From Phenylobacterium sp. (GTDB lineage: Bacteria; Pseudomonadota; Alphaproteobacteria; Caulobacterales; Caulobacteraceae), in contig NZ_JAUYAW010000030.1 in the NCBI RefSeq assembly GCF_030693405.1, forward strand, positions 1 to 64,000: 64,000 bases of DNA, in the 5' to 3' direction. Below are positions 49,468 through 61,715 of the stretch, in pieces (the stretch's first letter is position 1; the number at the start of each line of letters is the position of its first letter). The notes under the pieces were generated by a model. It searched no databases. It worked only from the letters and a program-made list of their open reading frames with translations, and had not been told where the DNA came from. The position numbers and the translations under genes were made by a program.

Positions 49468-51792
49468 CTAGTAGCTCACGGCGAAGGAGACGCCGTAGTA
49501 GCGGGGCTCGCCGGCGATGAAGGTGGGGATGCCGAAGGCGTCCCCGGTGTTGCCGGCGTCCTTGATATAGTCCTGATCCAGGGCGTTGGTGACGAAGGCG
49601 CCCAGGGTCCAGGGGGCGTCGTCGCGCTGATAGACGACCCGCAGGTTCAACAGGCCGTAGGCCTTCTGCACCTCATCGACGATCCGGTCCTGCGTCTGCA
49701 GGTCGGAGCGGTCGTTGTTGTTGTCGAAGAAGACCTCCGAGCGCCAGGTGTAGGCCGGGATAAAGGCCAGATCGCCGCCGGCCAGGGGCATGGCCGCCCG
49801 GAAGCCGAGGGAGACCGCATGGTCGGGCGCCAGGCGGAACTGGTTGCCCTTGAACAGGCCGTTGCCGAACCGGGCGTCGCTGTAGCCATAGGTGCCGAAG
49901 GCCTCGAAGCGGGGGCTGGGCCGCCAGGTGAACTGCCCCTCGAAGCCGGTGGCGTCAGCCTCACCGGCGTTCGCCGCCACGATCTGGCCGGCGCTGTTGA
50001 GCACCGAGGTCTGGAAGTTCTGGTAGTCGTAGCGGTAGACCGAGCCTTCCAGGGACAGGGCGCGGTCGAACAGCTCGCTCTTCACGCCGACCTCGAAGGA
50101 GTCCACCTCTTCGGCGGGCAGTTCGGTGAACCGCACCGGGCCGCCCGGCGTGGTCGGGGACCCTGCGCTCAGCACCTTGGGGCGACGGCCCTTGGCGTAA
50201 GAGGCATAGGCGCTGAGCGTCGCGGTGGGGGCATAGCGGGCCACCACGCGATAGGTGAGGCCATCGTCGGAGATGTCGCGGCTCTCCACCGCGCCCCCGG
50301 CGGTGGGCTGGACGAACAGGCCGCGCCCGACGGTCGGCGTGCTGCCGGCCAGGACCGAGCCGCCATTGATCAGCTGCGCCTGATAGCCGCTGGTCTTGTC
50401 CTCGGTGGTGTAACGGACGCCGCCGGTCAGCTCGAGGGTGTCGGTGAGCTGGACGGTCACGTCGGCGAAGACGTCATAGGCGGTGGTCTCGCCGAAATTG
50501 GCGTAGGTCTCGCGGTGGGCAGCCTTCAACGGGCGCGGGGCCACGGCCTCAATGACCGGCAGGGGCAGGCCGCGGGGCGGCGCCAGGGCGCCGGTGGAAT
50601 AGAGGGCGTAGATCTTCTCGCTGAACTGCAGCGGGACGGTCTGGGAGCCTTCTTCGTGGAACAGGCCGATCCCGGCGAAGGCGGTCAGTCGGCCGCCGTC
50701 GTCAAAGTTCAGGCGGAACTCCTGGCTGATCTGCTCGCCGACCGCGTCTTCGGCGAAGACGAAGAGGGGCAGGGAGAAGCCGTCCGGATCGAACACCTCC
50801 AGGCTGTCGAACTCGCGATAGGCGGTGATGGACTTCAGGCTGAGGCTGTCGCTGAACGCATAGTCCGCCAGCAGGGTCGCGCCCCAGACATGCCGGTCGA
50901 GCCCCAGATCCTTGCCGCCCATGAAGCCCAAGGCGCTGGACAGGGCCGCGCCGGAATTGCGCCCCAGGTCGCCGATCACGGCGCCCGTGGTCGGGTCGGT
51001 GGGCAGGAAGGTCAGCGACTTGAACGAGGTGCCGCTGGGATTGTCCTGCTGATAGTTGACGATCAGGTCGGCGTTGAACTGGTCGTTCGGCGCCCAGTTG
51101 AGGGCGACGCGGAAGGCCTGGGTGTCGGTGGAGTTGAAGTCCTTGCCGCCCAGCAGGTTCTCCACGAACCCGTCGCGGGCCTTGAGCCGCGCGGCCACCC
51201 GCACGGCGAAGGCCTCGCTCACCGGCATGTTCAGCATGCCCTCGACCATGGCGTAGCCATAGTTGCCCACCTCGACCTTGGAGGCCGCCTTCAGGGCGCT
51301 CGGGTCAGCCTTGGCCTGGACCAGGTTGACGGCCCCGATCAGGGCGCCGCGGCCGTAGAGGGTCGACTGCGGACCCTTGGAGATCTCGGCCCGCTCCAGG
51401 TCAAACAGCTCCACATAGGAGCCCCGCGACTTGGAGATCGACACACCGTCCTGGAACACCGACACCCGGGGCTCGTTGGTGGCCTCGCCCGAGTCGGACG
51501 TGATGCCGCGCATCACGAAGCCGGGATTGTTCGGGGACTGGTTCTGCACCTCGAAGCCGGGGACGAACAGAGCGAGGTCCTCGAACTCCTGCACCCCCAG
51601 GTCGTCCAGCCGGCCGGCGCCATAGGCGGTGAGCGCGATGGGCACGTCGATGGACTTCTGCTCCCGCAGCTGGGCGGTGACGATCAGTTCGTCGACAACC
51701 GTGTCGGCCGGCGTGGACTGGGCCTGGGCCTGGGTCGCCAGGCCGAGGACGGCCAGGGCGGCGCCCAGCAGAAGTTGGCTCTTGCGGTGCAT
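49468..51792 (-). CDS. TonB-dependent receptor
   Basis: MHRKSQLLLGAALAVLGLATQAQA signal; plug domain VDELIVTAQLREQKSIDVPIALTAYGAGRLDDLGVQ; C-terminal beta-strand ending in aromatic-rich GVSFAVSY. Confidence 0.93.
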   Translation of the reverse strand: MHRKSQLLLGAALAVLGLATQAQAQSTPADTVVDELIVTAQLREQKSIDVPIALTAYGAGRLDDLGVQEFEDLALFVPGFEVQNQSPNNPGFVMRGITSDSGEATNEPRVSVFQDGVSISKSRGSYVELFDLERAEISKGPQSTLYGRGALIGAVNLVQAKADPSALKAASKVEVGNYGYAMVEGMLNMPVSEAFAVRVAARLKARDGFVENLLGGKDFNSTDTQAFRVALNWAPNDQFNADLIVNYQQDNPSGTSFKSLTFLPTDPTTGAVIGDLGRNSGAALSSALGFMGGKDLGLDRHVWGATLLADYAFSDSLSLKSITAYREFDSLEVFDPDGFSLPLFVFAEDAVGEQISQEFRLNFDDGGRLTAFAGIGLFHEEGSQTVPLQFSEKIYALYSTGALAPPRGLPLPVIEAVAPRPLKAAHRETYANFGETTAYDVFADVTVQLTDTLELTGGVRYTTEDKTSGYQAQLINGGSVLAGSTPTVGRGLFVQPTAGGAVESRDISDDGLTYRVVARYAPTATLSAYASYAKGRRPKVLSAGSPTTPGGPVRFTELPAEEVDSFEVGVKSELFDRALSLEGSVYRYDYQNFQTSVLNSAGQIVAANAGEADATGFEGQFTWRPSPRFEAFGTYGYSDARFGNGLFKGNQFRLAPDHAVSLGFRAAMPLAGGDLAFIPAYTWRSEVFFDNNNDRSDLQTQDRIVDEVQKAYGLLNLRVVYQRDDAPWTLGAFVTNALDQDYIKDAGNTGDAFGIPTFIAGEPRYYGVSFAVSY

Positions 51793-52007
51793 GTGGAGAT
51801 CCCCCTGCAGCTTTGCTGCAATTGCTAATCGGCGTTGCGATAGGGGCGCTCGTTGACGGTCCAATGATGGAAGCGCGACGAACCGGTGACATGCCCAAAT
51901 TTGTCGGAGGCGAGAAAAATCTCATACGCCGCAAGGGCTGGCGGCCGCGCGATTCCCTCCCGGATGCGAAACCGCTAGGAAGGGGACAGGAAACCAAGGA
52001 GCGCGCC

Positions 52008-52445
52008 ATGAGCCTGGACGGGACCTACGACCCCAACAACATCTTCGCCAAGATCCTGCGCGGCGAGGCGCCATGCGCGCGCGTGTTCGAGGACGATCAC
52101 GTCCTGTCGTTCATGGATGTCTTCCCGCAGGTGAAGGGACACACCCTGGTGATCCCCAAGCACTCCACGGCCCGCAACCTTCTGGAGGAGGCCCCTCAGG
52201 TGCTCGGCCCCCTGATCCTGGGGGTGCAACGGGTGGCCCGGGCGGTGCGCGCAGCCCTTAAGCCCGACGGCCTGGTCATCACCCAGTTCAACGGGACGGC
52301 GGCCGGCCAGACCGTCTTCCATCCGCACTTTCACATCCTGCCCCGCTGGGACGGGGTCGCGGTGGGCCGTCACGCCGCAGGCGGCATGGCCGATCCCGCC
52401 GAACTCAAGGCCCTGGCCGAGCAGATCGCAGCCCAGATCAGCTGA
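52008..52445 (+). CDS. HIT-family protein
   Basis: NIFAKILRGEAPCARVFEDDHVLSFMDVFPQVKGHTLVIPKHSTARNLLE...GQTVFHPHFHILPR. Confidence 0.93.
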   Translation: MSLDGTYDPNNIFAKILRGEAPCARVFEDDHVLSFMDVFPQVKGHTLVIPKHSTARNLLEEAPQVLGPLILGVQRVARAVRAALKPDGLVITQFNGTAAGQTVFHPHFHILPRWDGVAVGRHAAGGMADPAELKALAEQIAAQIS

Positions 52446-52471
52446 ACTTAGGTTCGCGGTTTCGCCCACGA

Positions 52472-52499
52472 AAAAGCCCCGGCCGATGGCCGGGGCTTT
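52472..52499. terminator. Bidirectional intrinsic terminator between the HIT gene and clpA
   Basis: AAAGCCCCGGCC-GATG-GCCGGGGCTTT. Confidence 0.8.
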
Positions 52500-52522
52500 G
52501 ACGTTTCTGAGGTGCGTCCAGA

Positions 52523-54847
<2,325 letters not shown>

Positions 54848-54857
54848 TCTGAGCCTC

Positions 54858-55187
54858 TCAATCCTTTTCCATGGTGCATTGAAGCGGGTGTTGATGCCGC
54901 CTGGCGGTATCTACGACCTGCGCGACTTTGGTCTCGGCCACCTCGAAGGTGAAGACACCGCAAACGCCCACGCCATACTGATGAACGTGCAACATGATCC
55001 TTGTCGCATCTTCGCGCGACTTGTTGAAAAACTGCTCCAGGACGTAAACGACGAACTCCATCGGCGTGTAGTCGTCGTTCAGCAGCAGGACTCGGTACAT
55101 GGACGGCTTTTGCGTCTTCGGCTTGGTCTGAGTGATGACCGCCGATTTGACGCCCGTCGACACATCACCTTGCTTGCGCTCGGCCAT
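54858..55187 (-). CDS. clpS: ATP-dependent Clp protease adaptor ClpS
   Basis: [64 protein letters not shown]. Confidence 0.97.
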   Translation of the reverse strand: MAERKQGDVSTGVKSAVITQTKPKTQKPSMYRVLLLNDDYTPMEFVVYVLEQFFNKSREDATRIMLHVHQYGVGVCGVFTFEVAETKVAQVVDTARRHQHPLQCTMEKD

Positions 55188-55342
55188 CGAAAACGTCTCC
55201 TGGCGGGAGTCTGGTTCCCGCCGCTAAGGGATTAGATATGGAAAAGGGTCGCGTTTGAAAGGGTTGAAATCGTCGAAGCCCGACCCCAAGCAGCCGACGC
55301 CCATCTTTTTATCGTTGCGCCTAGCGCCGTTTTTGCCCCGCC

Positions 55343-56617
55343 TCAATCCCGATCAGGGGGTTTTGAGCGCAGGGCGCGGCCCCTGGTGAGCGCCTGGGGA
55401 CCAAATCGCGCCCTTATGGCGTCGGCGGTCTTCTCCTCGGTGAGGATTCGCTGCTCCTCCCCGCCGAACAGCTCGCCAGCCCCTTGTGTGGCGGGCGACA
55501 GGTCGCTCAGGCCCACGCCGATCAGGCGAAAGGTGCGACCATCGGCCTCGCGACGCAAAAGCTCGCGGGCGGCGGCGAACAGCGTCCTGGCGGTCTGAGT
55601 CGGCTCGGCGAGGGCGCGCCTGCGGGTCAGCAGCCGGAAGTCCGGGGTCTTGAGCTTCAGAGTGACGACGCGACCCGTGACGCCGGCGGCCCGGGCCTGG
55701 ATCGCCACTCGCTCGCACAGGGGGGAGAGGCGGTCCTCCAGCGCCTCATAGGCGGCGATGTCGGTGTTGAAGGTCGTCTCGGCGCTGATTCCCTTGCGCA
55801 CCTGGTCGGGGTCCACTGGTCGGGTGTCACGCCCGTGGGCGAGGTCATGGAGGCGAAGGCCGTGGGTCCCGAAGCGGCGGGCCAGGTCCTTCTGCTCCCA
55901 GCGGGCCAGGTCGCCGATGGTCCTCAGGCCTGAGCCCTCCAGGGATTTCACCATGGCCGGCCCCACCCCGGGCAGCAGGCCCACGGGCCGGGGCGCCAGG
56001 AAGCTCTGCGCCTCGGCCGCGCCGATCACCGAAAAACCCCGGGGCTTGTCCAGGTCCGAGGCGATCTTGGCCAGGAACTTGTTGGGGGCGAGGCCAATGG
56101 AGACGGTGAGGCCCGTCTGCGCCTCGATCGCCGCCTGCACCCTGGCCAGGGTCACAGCCGGCGGCGCCCCATGCAGGCGCTCGGTGCCCGACAGGTCCAT
56201 CCACGCCTCGTCCAGGGACAGGGGCTGCACCAGAGGCGTCAGCTCCGCCAGCAGGCCCATGATGATCTTGCTCTCGGCCTTATACTTGGCGAAGTCCGGC
56301 TTGATCACGACGGCCTGGGGGCAGGCGGCCAGGGCCTTGAACATCGGCATGGCCGATCGAACCCCATAGACCCTGGCCATGTAGCAGCAGGTGGTCACCA
56401 CGCCCCGGACGCCGCCGCCGACGATGACCGGTCGGTCCCGAAGCTCTGGCCGGTCGCGCTTTTCCACCGAGGCGTAGAAGGCGTCGCAGTCCATATGGGC
56501 CATGGACAGGTCGAACAGCTCGTCATGCGCCACCAGCCGGGGCGAGCCACAGGATGGGCAGCGCCGGGTGGCCGGCGCCGCGCCGGTCCAGATGCAGTCG
56601 CGGCAGAGCGCCTTCAT
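55343..56617 (-). CDS. dinB: DNA polymerase IV (Y-family) with N-terminal zinc-ribbon-like segment
   Basis: CRDCIWTG...RRCPSCGSPRL then MAHMDCDAFYASVEKRDRPELRDRPVIVGGG...YKAESKIIM. Confidence 0.92.
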   Translation of the reverse strand: MKALCRDCIWTGAAPATRRCPSCGSPRLVAHDELFDLSMAHMDCDAFYASVEKRDRPELRDRPVIVGGGVRGVVTTCCYMARVYGVRSAMPMFKALAACPQAVVIKPDFAKYKAESKIIMGLLAELTPLVQPLSLDEAWMDLSGTERLHGAPPAVTLARVQAAIEAQTGLTVSIGLAPNKFLAKIASDLDKPRGFSVIGAAEAQSFLAPRPVGLLPGVGPAMVKSLEGSGLRTIGDLARWEQKDLARRFGTHGLRLHDLAHGRDTRPVDPDQVRKGISAETTFNTDIAAYEALEDRLSPLCERVAIQARAAGVTGRVVTLKLKTPDFRLLTRRRALAEPTQTARTLFAAARELLRREADGRTFRLIGVGLSDLSPATQGAGELFGGEEQRILTEEKTADAIRARFGPQALTRGRALRSKPPDRD

Positions 56618-57510
56618 GGCGCCTCGAGCGGCCAGAGCCAGGCCGCCCCTCGCACGCCAGAGGAGTCCCCGTGGACGGCCTGTCGGATGGGGGTGTCGAA
56701 CCCGTCGGCGAAGACATGCGGCCCGATGGCGCCCGGCAGGCGCTCATAGAGCTCGGCCACATTGGACATGCCGCCGCCCAGCACGATGACGTCGGGATCG
56801 ATCAGGTCGACCACGCCGGCCAGGGCTCGGCCCAGCCGGTCCATATAGCGCGCCAGGGCGGCTTGCGCCCCGGGCTCGCCCGCCCGCGCCGCCTCGACGA
56901 TCTCCGGGGCCGTCAGCCCAGCCCCATGGTCGGCGGCCAGGGCGGGGCCGGAAATCCAGGTCTCCAGACAGCCGCGGCGCCCGCACCAGCAGGCCGGTCC
57001 GGGATGCTCGTCCGCGGCCGCCCAGGGCAGGGGGGTGTGGCCCCATTCGCCGGCCACGCCGTTCCGCCCCTCGATCAGGCGGCCGTCCACCACCACACCG
57101 CCGCCGCAGCCGGTGCCGAGGATGGCGGCGAACACCACGCCTGCGCCGGCGCCTGCCCCATCGGCGGCCTCCGAGAGGGCCAGGCAGTTGGCGTCATTGG
57201 CCAGGCGCACGGGACGGGCCAGCGCGATCTCCAGATCCTCTCCGAACCGCTCCCCGTTCAGCCAGACGGAGTTGGCGTTGCGGATCAGGCCGGTCCGCGG
57301 CGAGATCGAGCCGGGCATGCCGACCCCGATCCGCGCCGCTCTCGCGCCGGCCTCAGCCTCCACGGCGGCCACCAGGTCGGCCACGACGGACAGCGCGGGC
57401 TGATAGGCGCCCGGATTGGGTCTGCGCAGGCGGGCGATGATGTCGCCGCCGGCGTCCAGGGCGGCGGCCTCAATCTTGGTGCCGCCGAAATCGACCCCGA
57501 TGCGGATCAT
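56614..57510 (-). CDS. ROK-family sugar kinase (fructokinase-like)
   Basis: MIRIGVDFGGTKIEAAALDAGGDIIARLRRPNP...GVGMPGSISPRTGLIRNANS...GTGCGGGVVVDGRLIEGRNGVAGEWGH. Confidence 0.92.
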   Translation of the reverse strand: MIRIGVDFGGTKIEAAALDAGGDIIARLRRPNPGAYQPALSVVADLVAAVEAEAGARAARIGVGMPGSISPRTGLIRNANSVWLNGERFGEDLEIALARPVRLANDANCLALSEAADGAGAGAGVVFAAILGTGCGGGVVVDGRLIEGRNGVAGEWGHTPLPWAAADEHPGPACWCGRRGCLETWISGPALAADHGAGLTAPEIVEAARAGEPGAQAALARYMDRLGRALAGVVDLIDPDVIVLGGGMSNVAELYERLPGAIGPHVFADGFDTPIRQAVHGDSSGVRGAAWLWPLEAP

Positions 57511-57523
57511 GGTCGGGTCGGCG

Positions 57524-58252
57524 TCAGGAGATCGAATCGGCGATGGCGATGCGCAGGGCGTCCCAGTCATCGATCCGGGTGTGCCGGTCCGGCGCGGCCG
57601 GCGCCAGGGGCCGCAGGCGCTCGTCGGCCACATGCTGGAAGCGGGCGACCTTGGGCGCGGTGTCGGCCACGGAGTCCAGATTGGGCAACAGGTCGTCGAT
57701 GAAGGCGGCCGGTCCCTTCACCTGCTCGGCCAGCGCCGCGGCCAGCGGGCCCTTGGGCCCTGTATTGAGCAGGAGGGGATAGTCCAGGCCGTTGCGGCCC
57801 AGCCAGCGAGCCCGGGCCAGACGGCCCTGGCCTGGCGCATTGGTGAGGATCACCACGCCGGCCTTTTCCGCCAGACGGCGCAGGGCCTCGGCCGCGCCCT
57901 GCGCCACCCGCATCTCGCCCGACCCATAGCGGAAGAAGTCGTCATAGTGCCGGCGGCCTTCCTCGATCGCCAGGTGAGCCTCTTCGCCCGGGCGATAGAT
58001 GTTCTGGAACAGGGCGAACCGCTCCACCCGGAACTCCAGCCCACGGGTTTCCAGGAAGGCGCCGAAGCCCTCCATGAAATGCCCCAGCACCTCGTCCACA
58101 TCGACGATCACCAGGGGGCGGCCGGGGTCGATCCCCAGGGCCTCCACCTGCGGGGGGCGGGCGCGGTCCCGGGGGCTCGGCGCAGGGCCAGCCGCCCGTG
58201 ACGTGGTCACCGGATCAGGGACGGGCGGGGTGGGGTGCGGCGTGTCGACCAC
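57524..58252 (-). CDS. HAD-superfamily hydrolase-like protein
   Basis: [30 protein letters not shown]...[19 protein letters not shown]...[14 protein letters not shown]. Confidence 0.78.
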   Translation of the reverse strand: MVDTPHPTPPVPDPVTTSRAAGPAPSPRDRARPPQVEALGIDPGRPLVIVDVDEVLGHFMEGFGAFLETRGLEFRVERFALFQNIYRPGEEAHLAIEEGRRHYDDFFRYGSGEMRVAQGAAEALRRLAEKAGVVILTNAPGQGRLARARWLGRNGLDYPLLLNTGPKGPLAAALAEQVKGPAAFIDDLLPNLDSVADTAPKVARFQHVADERLRPLAPAAPDRHTRIDDWDALRIAIADSIS

Positions 58253-58268
58253 TGGCTCTCTCGTGCGG

Positions 58269-58283
58269 CTAACGCCAGTTTAA
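58269..58283 (+). promoter_or_regulatory. Candidate CtrA box upstream of divK
   Basis: CTAA-N7-TTAA, one mismatch to TTAA-N7-TTAA. Confidence 0.45.
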
Positions 58284-58327
58284 GGATATCCGTGGGATCA
58301 ATGGAACCAAAGGTGGGGTCGGCGGCA

Positions 58328-58332
58328 GATTC
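58328..58332 (+). promoter_or_regulatory. GANTC (CcrM-type) site upstream of divK
   Basis: GATTC at 58328-58332. Confidence 0.35.
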
Positions 58333-58363
58333 GCTGGCCGACAAGAGCATCGTCGGGATGACC

Positions 58364-58729
58364 ATGGCCAAGAAGGTCCTCATCGTCGAGGATAACGAGC
58401 TGAACATGAAGCTCTTTCATGATCTGCTCGACGCGCAAGGGTATGAGACCCTGCAGACCCGCGAAGGTCTGCAAGCCCTCTCATTGGCCCGTGAGCACCG
58501 TCCCGACCTCATTCTCATGGACATCCAGCTGCCGGAGATTTCCGGGCTGGAGGTCACCAAGTGGCTCAAGGAAGACGATGAGCTGGCCCACATCCCTGTG
58601 GTCGCCGTCACCGCCTTCGCCATGAAGGGCGATGAGGAGCGTATCCGCGAAGGCGGCTGCGAGGCCTATATCTCCAAACCGATTTCGGTGTCGCACTTCC
58701 TCGACACGATCCGCCGACTCCTGGGGTAG
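58364..58729 (+). CDS. divK: Single-domain response regulator DivK
   Basis: [108 protein letters not shown]. Confidence 0.95.
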   Translation: MAKKVLIVEDNELNMKLFHDLLDAQGYETLQTREGLQALSLAREHRPDLILMDIQLPEISGLEVTKWLKEDDELAHIPVVAVTAFAMKGDEERIREGGCEAYISKPISVSHFLDTIRRLLG

Positions 58730-58735
58730 GCCGCC

Positions 58736-60100
58736 ATGTCCGCACGCATCCTGGTCGTGGACGATATCGAGGCCAACGTCCGGCTGCTCGAAGCCAAGCT
58801 GAGCGCCGAGTACTACGAGGTGCTGACGGCCTATGATGGCCCGACCGCACTGGCCATGGCTGCGGCCGAGCAGCCTGACATCGTCCTGCTCGACGTGATG
58901 ATGCCCGGCATGGACGGCTTTCAGGTCTGCCGCCGGCTGAAGGATGACCCCGAGACCCGGCACGTGCCTGTGGTGCTGGTCACCGCCCTGGACGGCCGCG
59001 CCGACCGGATCGCGGGCCTTGAGGCCGGGGCTGATGAATTCCTGACCAAGCCCATCGACGACGTCATGCTGTTCGCCCGGGTGCGCAGCCTGACCCGCCT
59101 GAAGACGGTCATCGACGAGCTGCGGGTGCGTGAGGCCTCAGGCCGCCGCATCGGCGTCATCGCCGGCGCGGGCTCGCGCCTCGGCGGCACGGGCGGTCGG
59201 GTGCTGATCGTCGATGACCATGAGCGCCAGGCCCAGCGGGTCGCCGCCGAGCTCTCCATCGAACACCGCCCGGTCATCGAGTCGGAGCCGGAAAAGGCCC
59301 TGCTGACGGCCCGCGGCCCTGTGGACCTGGTGATCGTCAATGTCACGGCCCGCAGCTTCGATGGCCTGCGCTTCTGCGCCCAGCTGCGCTCGGACGAGGC
59401 CACCCGCCACCTGCCCATCCTGGCCATTGTCGATTTCGATGAGCGGCCGCGGCTGATGAAGGCCCTGGACATCGGGGTCAACGACCTCCTGTCCAAGCCC
59501 ATCGACCCCCAGGAGCTGTCGGCCCGGGCGCGGACCCAGATCCGCCGCAAGCGTTACACCGACTATCTACGGGACAATCTCGACCATTCCCTGGAGCTGG
59601 CGGTTACCGACCAGCTCACCGGCCTGCACAACCGCCGCTACATGACCGGCCAGCTCGAAGCCCTGGTCAAGCGCGCCGCCCACGGGGGCGAGCCGGTGGC
59701 GGCCCTGCTGATCGACATCGATCACTTCAAGAAGATCAATGACGGCTACGGCCACGATGTGGGCGACGAGGTGCTGCGGGAATTCGCCGTGCGCCTGGCC
59801 TCCAACGTCCGGGCTGTGGACCTGCCCTGTCGCTATGGCGGCGAGGAGTTCGTGGTGGTCATGCCCGGCACCCGCATCGAGGACGCCGAACGCATCGCCG
59901 AACGGATCCGTCTGCACGTGGCCGGCTCGCCCTTCCGGGTCGCCCAGGGGACGGAACTCCTGACCGCCACCATCTCCATCGGCGTGGCCGCCACCCTCGG
60001 CCCCGACGACACCCCTGACACCCTGCTCAAGCGGGCCGACGAGGGCCTCTATGAGGCCAAGTCCTCAGGCCGCAACAAGGTCATATCCCGGGCGGCGTAA
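58736..60100 (+). CDS. pleD: Response regulator/diguanylate cyclase PleD (REC-REC-GGDEF)
   Basis: Two receiver domains; CRYGGEEFVVVMPG active site with RxxD (RAVD) five residues upstream; directly after divK. Confidence 0.94.
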   Translation: MSARILVVDDIEANVRLLEAKLSAEYYEVLTAYDGPTALAMAAAEQPDIVLLDVMMPGMDGFQVCRRLKDDPETRHVPVVLVTALDGRADRIAGLEAGADEFLTKPIDDVMLFARVRSLTRLKTVIDELRVREASGRRIGVIAGAGSRLGGTGGRVLIVDDHERQAQRVAAELSIEHRPVIESEPEKALLTARGPVDLVIVNVTARSFDGLRFCAQLRSDEATRHLPILAIVDFDERPRLMKALDIGVNDLLSKPIDPQELSARARTQIRRKRYTDYLRDNLDHSLELAVTDQLTGLHNRRYMTGQLEALVKRAAHGGEPVAALLIDIDHFKKINDGYGHDVGDEVLREFAVRLASNVRAVDLPCRYGGEEFVVVMPGTRIEDAERIAERIRLHVAGSPFRVAQGTELLTATISIGVAATLGPDDTPDTLLKRADEGLYEAKSSGRNKVISRAA

Positions 60101-60164
60101 GGCCGTAGCCAGGCTTCCGCCTGAGGTATAGCGTCTTCCCAAACAACAACCTGGGGAGGTGGAG

Positions 60165-60530
60165 ATGATACTTGTTTCGGCTTGGGTGGCCATTGCGTTC
60201 GGGACGCTGGGCGCGGTCCTGGAAGTCCTTCGAAACTGGCCGGATTGGCAGTGGTGGCCCTTCTGGGTCGTCGACTATGTCGCTGCTGGTCTGCTGATCG
60301 TTGGCGGCGTTCTCGCGCTACGGCGTCGCGGCGAGCGGGTGCTGGCGGCCGGTTGGGGCTTTGCCTGCGCCATGTTCTGGATGTCGTTCTTTAGCCACCT
60401 GGGCGGCCTGCGCGAGGCCGTGGAGGTCAGCGCCCGAGAGCAGCGTCTGACGCTCATCATCGGGGTCATGTTTGCAGTGACGGCCTGCGGCCTGTTGCTG
60501 ACCCTGCTCGGCCGGTCGCGGCGGCCATAG
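60165..60530 (+). CDS. Small integral membrane protein of unknown function
   Basis: MILVSAWVAIAFGTLGAVLEVL...four hydrophobic segments; follows pleD. Confidence 0.7.
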   Translation: MILVSAWVAIAFGTLGAVLEVLRNWPDWQWWPFWVVDYVAAGLLIVGGVLALRRRGERVLAAGWGFACAMFWMSFFSHLGGLREAVEVSAREQRLTLIIGVMFAVTACGLLLTLLGRSRRP

Positions 60531-60542
60531 GCGACAAACGCA

Positions 60543-60571
60543 AAACGCCCGGCTGATCCAGCCGGGCGTTT
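60543..60571. terminator. Bidirectional terminator between the pleD-downstream gene and rpmG
   Basis: AAACGCCCGGCTG-ATC-CAGCCGGGCGTTT. Confidence 0.8.
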
Positions 60572-60596
60572 CCTTGTTCGCGTGCGCGAGGCGATC

Positions 60597-60764
60597 CTAC
60601 TTGATCTTACCTTCGCGGAACTCGACGTGCTTGCGCACGACGGGGTCGTACTTCTTCATGACCAGCTTGTCGGTCTTGGTGCGGGCGTTCTTCTTGGTCA
60701 CGTAGAAAAAGCCGGTGTCCGCCGAGGAGTTCAGGCGGATCTTGATGGAAGCTGGCTTCGCCAT
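60597..60764 (-). CDS. rpmG: 50S ribosomal protein L33 (55 aa, cysteine-free; below the ORF-track cutoff)
   Basis: Read directly: [55 protein letters not shown]. Confidence 0.95.
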   Translation of the reverse strand: MAKPASIKIRLNSSADTGFFYVTKKNARTKTDKLVMKKYDPVVRKHVEFREGKIK

Positions 60765-60877
60765 GGTCGGTCCTCGCGGGGCCGGGCAAGCGCGCTTACC
60801 CCGGCAGTCATTTCGAATGAGCCGCGGACAATACGAATCCGCAGACCAAAGTCAATGCGGGAGGGCGTCGTTTGACC

Positions 60878-61711
60878 TCAGCCCCGAACCGCGGTCAGCC
60901 GCCCCGTCTGATAGTCCAGGAACGCCTGGCGGATTTCGTCCACGGTGTTCATCACGAAGGGGCCGTGGGCGACCACGGGTTCGTCGATGATGGGCGCGGC
61001 GTAGAAGAGGGCGCGCACGGCCGTCCTGGCGCTCACCGGCAGGACGTCGTCGGCCTCGGCGACATGCGCCCAGGCGTGCTGGTCAGCCTTCACGGGGGCC
61101 TCACCTGTCCCGACCTGGGCCTCGCCCTCCAGGACCAGCAGGAAGCCGCGCCAGCCGGCCTTCAGGGGCAGGGCCAGGGCGGCGCCCGCCTCCAGGCGCA
61201 GGTCCATCAGGGCCAGCGGCCAGAGGCTGCCATGGGGCCGGCTCTCGCCCCCCAACTCGCCGGCATAGAGCCTGGCCTCATAGCCTTCGCCGGTGATCAG
61301 GGCGGCTTCGGCGGCCCGCTGGTCGCCATAGCGGGCCGGGGTCATCTTTTTGGCGGCCGGCAGGTTCAGCCACAGCTGCAGGGAATGGACGCCCCGCGGT
61401 CCCGGCATCTCCGAATGCATCACCCCGCCGCCGGCGGTCATGAACTGGACGTCGCCCGCCTCAAGTTCGCCGTGGGCGCCGGTGTGGTCCTCATGGATCA
61501 TCTGGCCTTCGAGGATGAAGGTCACCGTCTCCATCCCCCGGTGGGGGTGGGTAGGGAAGCCGGCCGGCGGGGCGAACCAGTCCTCGGCCAGGAACAGGAA
61601 GGGGCTGTAGGGACGGTGGTCCTGCGGCGCGATGATCAGCCGGTTCTGGTGACGGGGACCCAGCACATTGCGGGGGCCGGCGGTCTCGATGCGGTCGATC
61701 GCAAGCGCCAT
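60878..61711 (-). CDS. Pirin-family protein
   Basis: FLFLAEDWFAPPAGFPTHPHRGMETVTFILEGQMIHEDHTGAHGELEAGDVQFMTAGGGVMHSEMP. Confidence 0.93.
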   Translation of the reverse strand: MALAIDRIETAGPRNVLGPRHQNRLIIAPQDHRPYSPFLFLAEDWFAPPAGFPTHPHRGMETVTFILEGQMIHEDHTGAHGELEAGDVQFMTAGGGVMHSEMPGPRGVHSLQLWLNLPAAKKMTPARYGDQRAAEAALITGEGYEARLYAGELGGESRPHGSLWPLALMDLRLEAGAALALPLKAGWRGFLLVLEGEAQVGTGEAPVKADQHAWAHVAEADDVLPVSARTAVRALFYAAPIIDEPVVAHGPFVMNTVDEIRQAFLDYQTGRLTAVRG

Positions 61712-61715
61712 CGGT

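Noticed and set aside
55192-55218. GGAAC-N18-CGTT on the minus strand before clpS
   Set aside because: Spacer is 18 nt rather than 16-17 and the -10 part overlaps the clpS ribosome-binding region.
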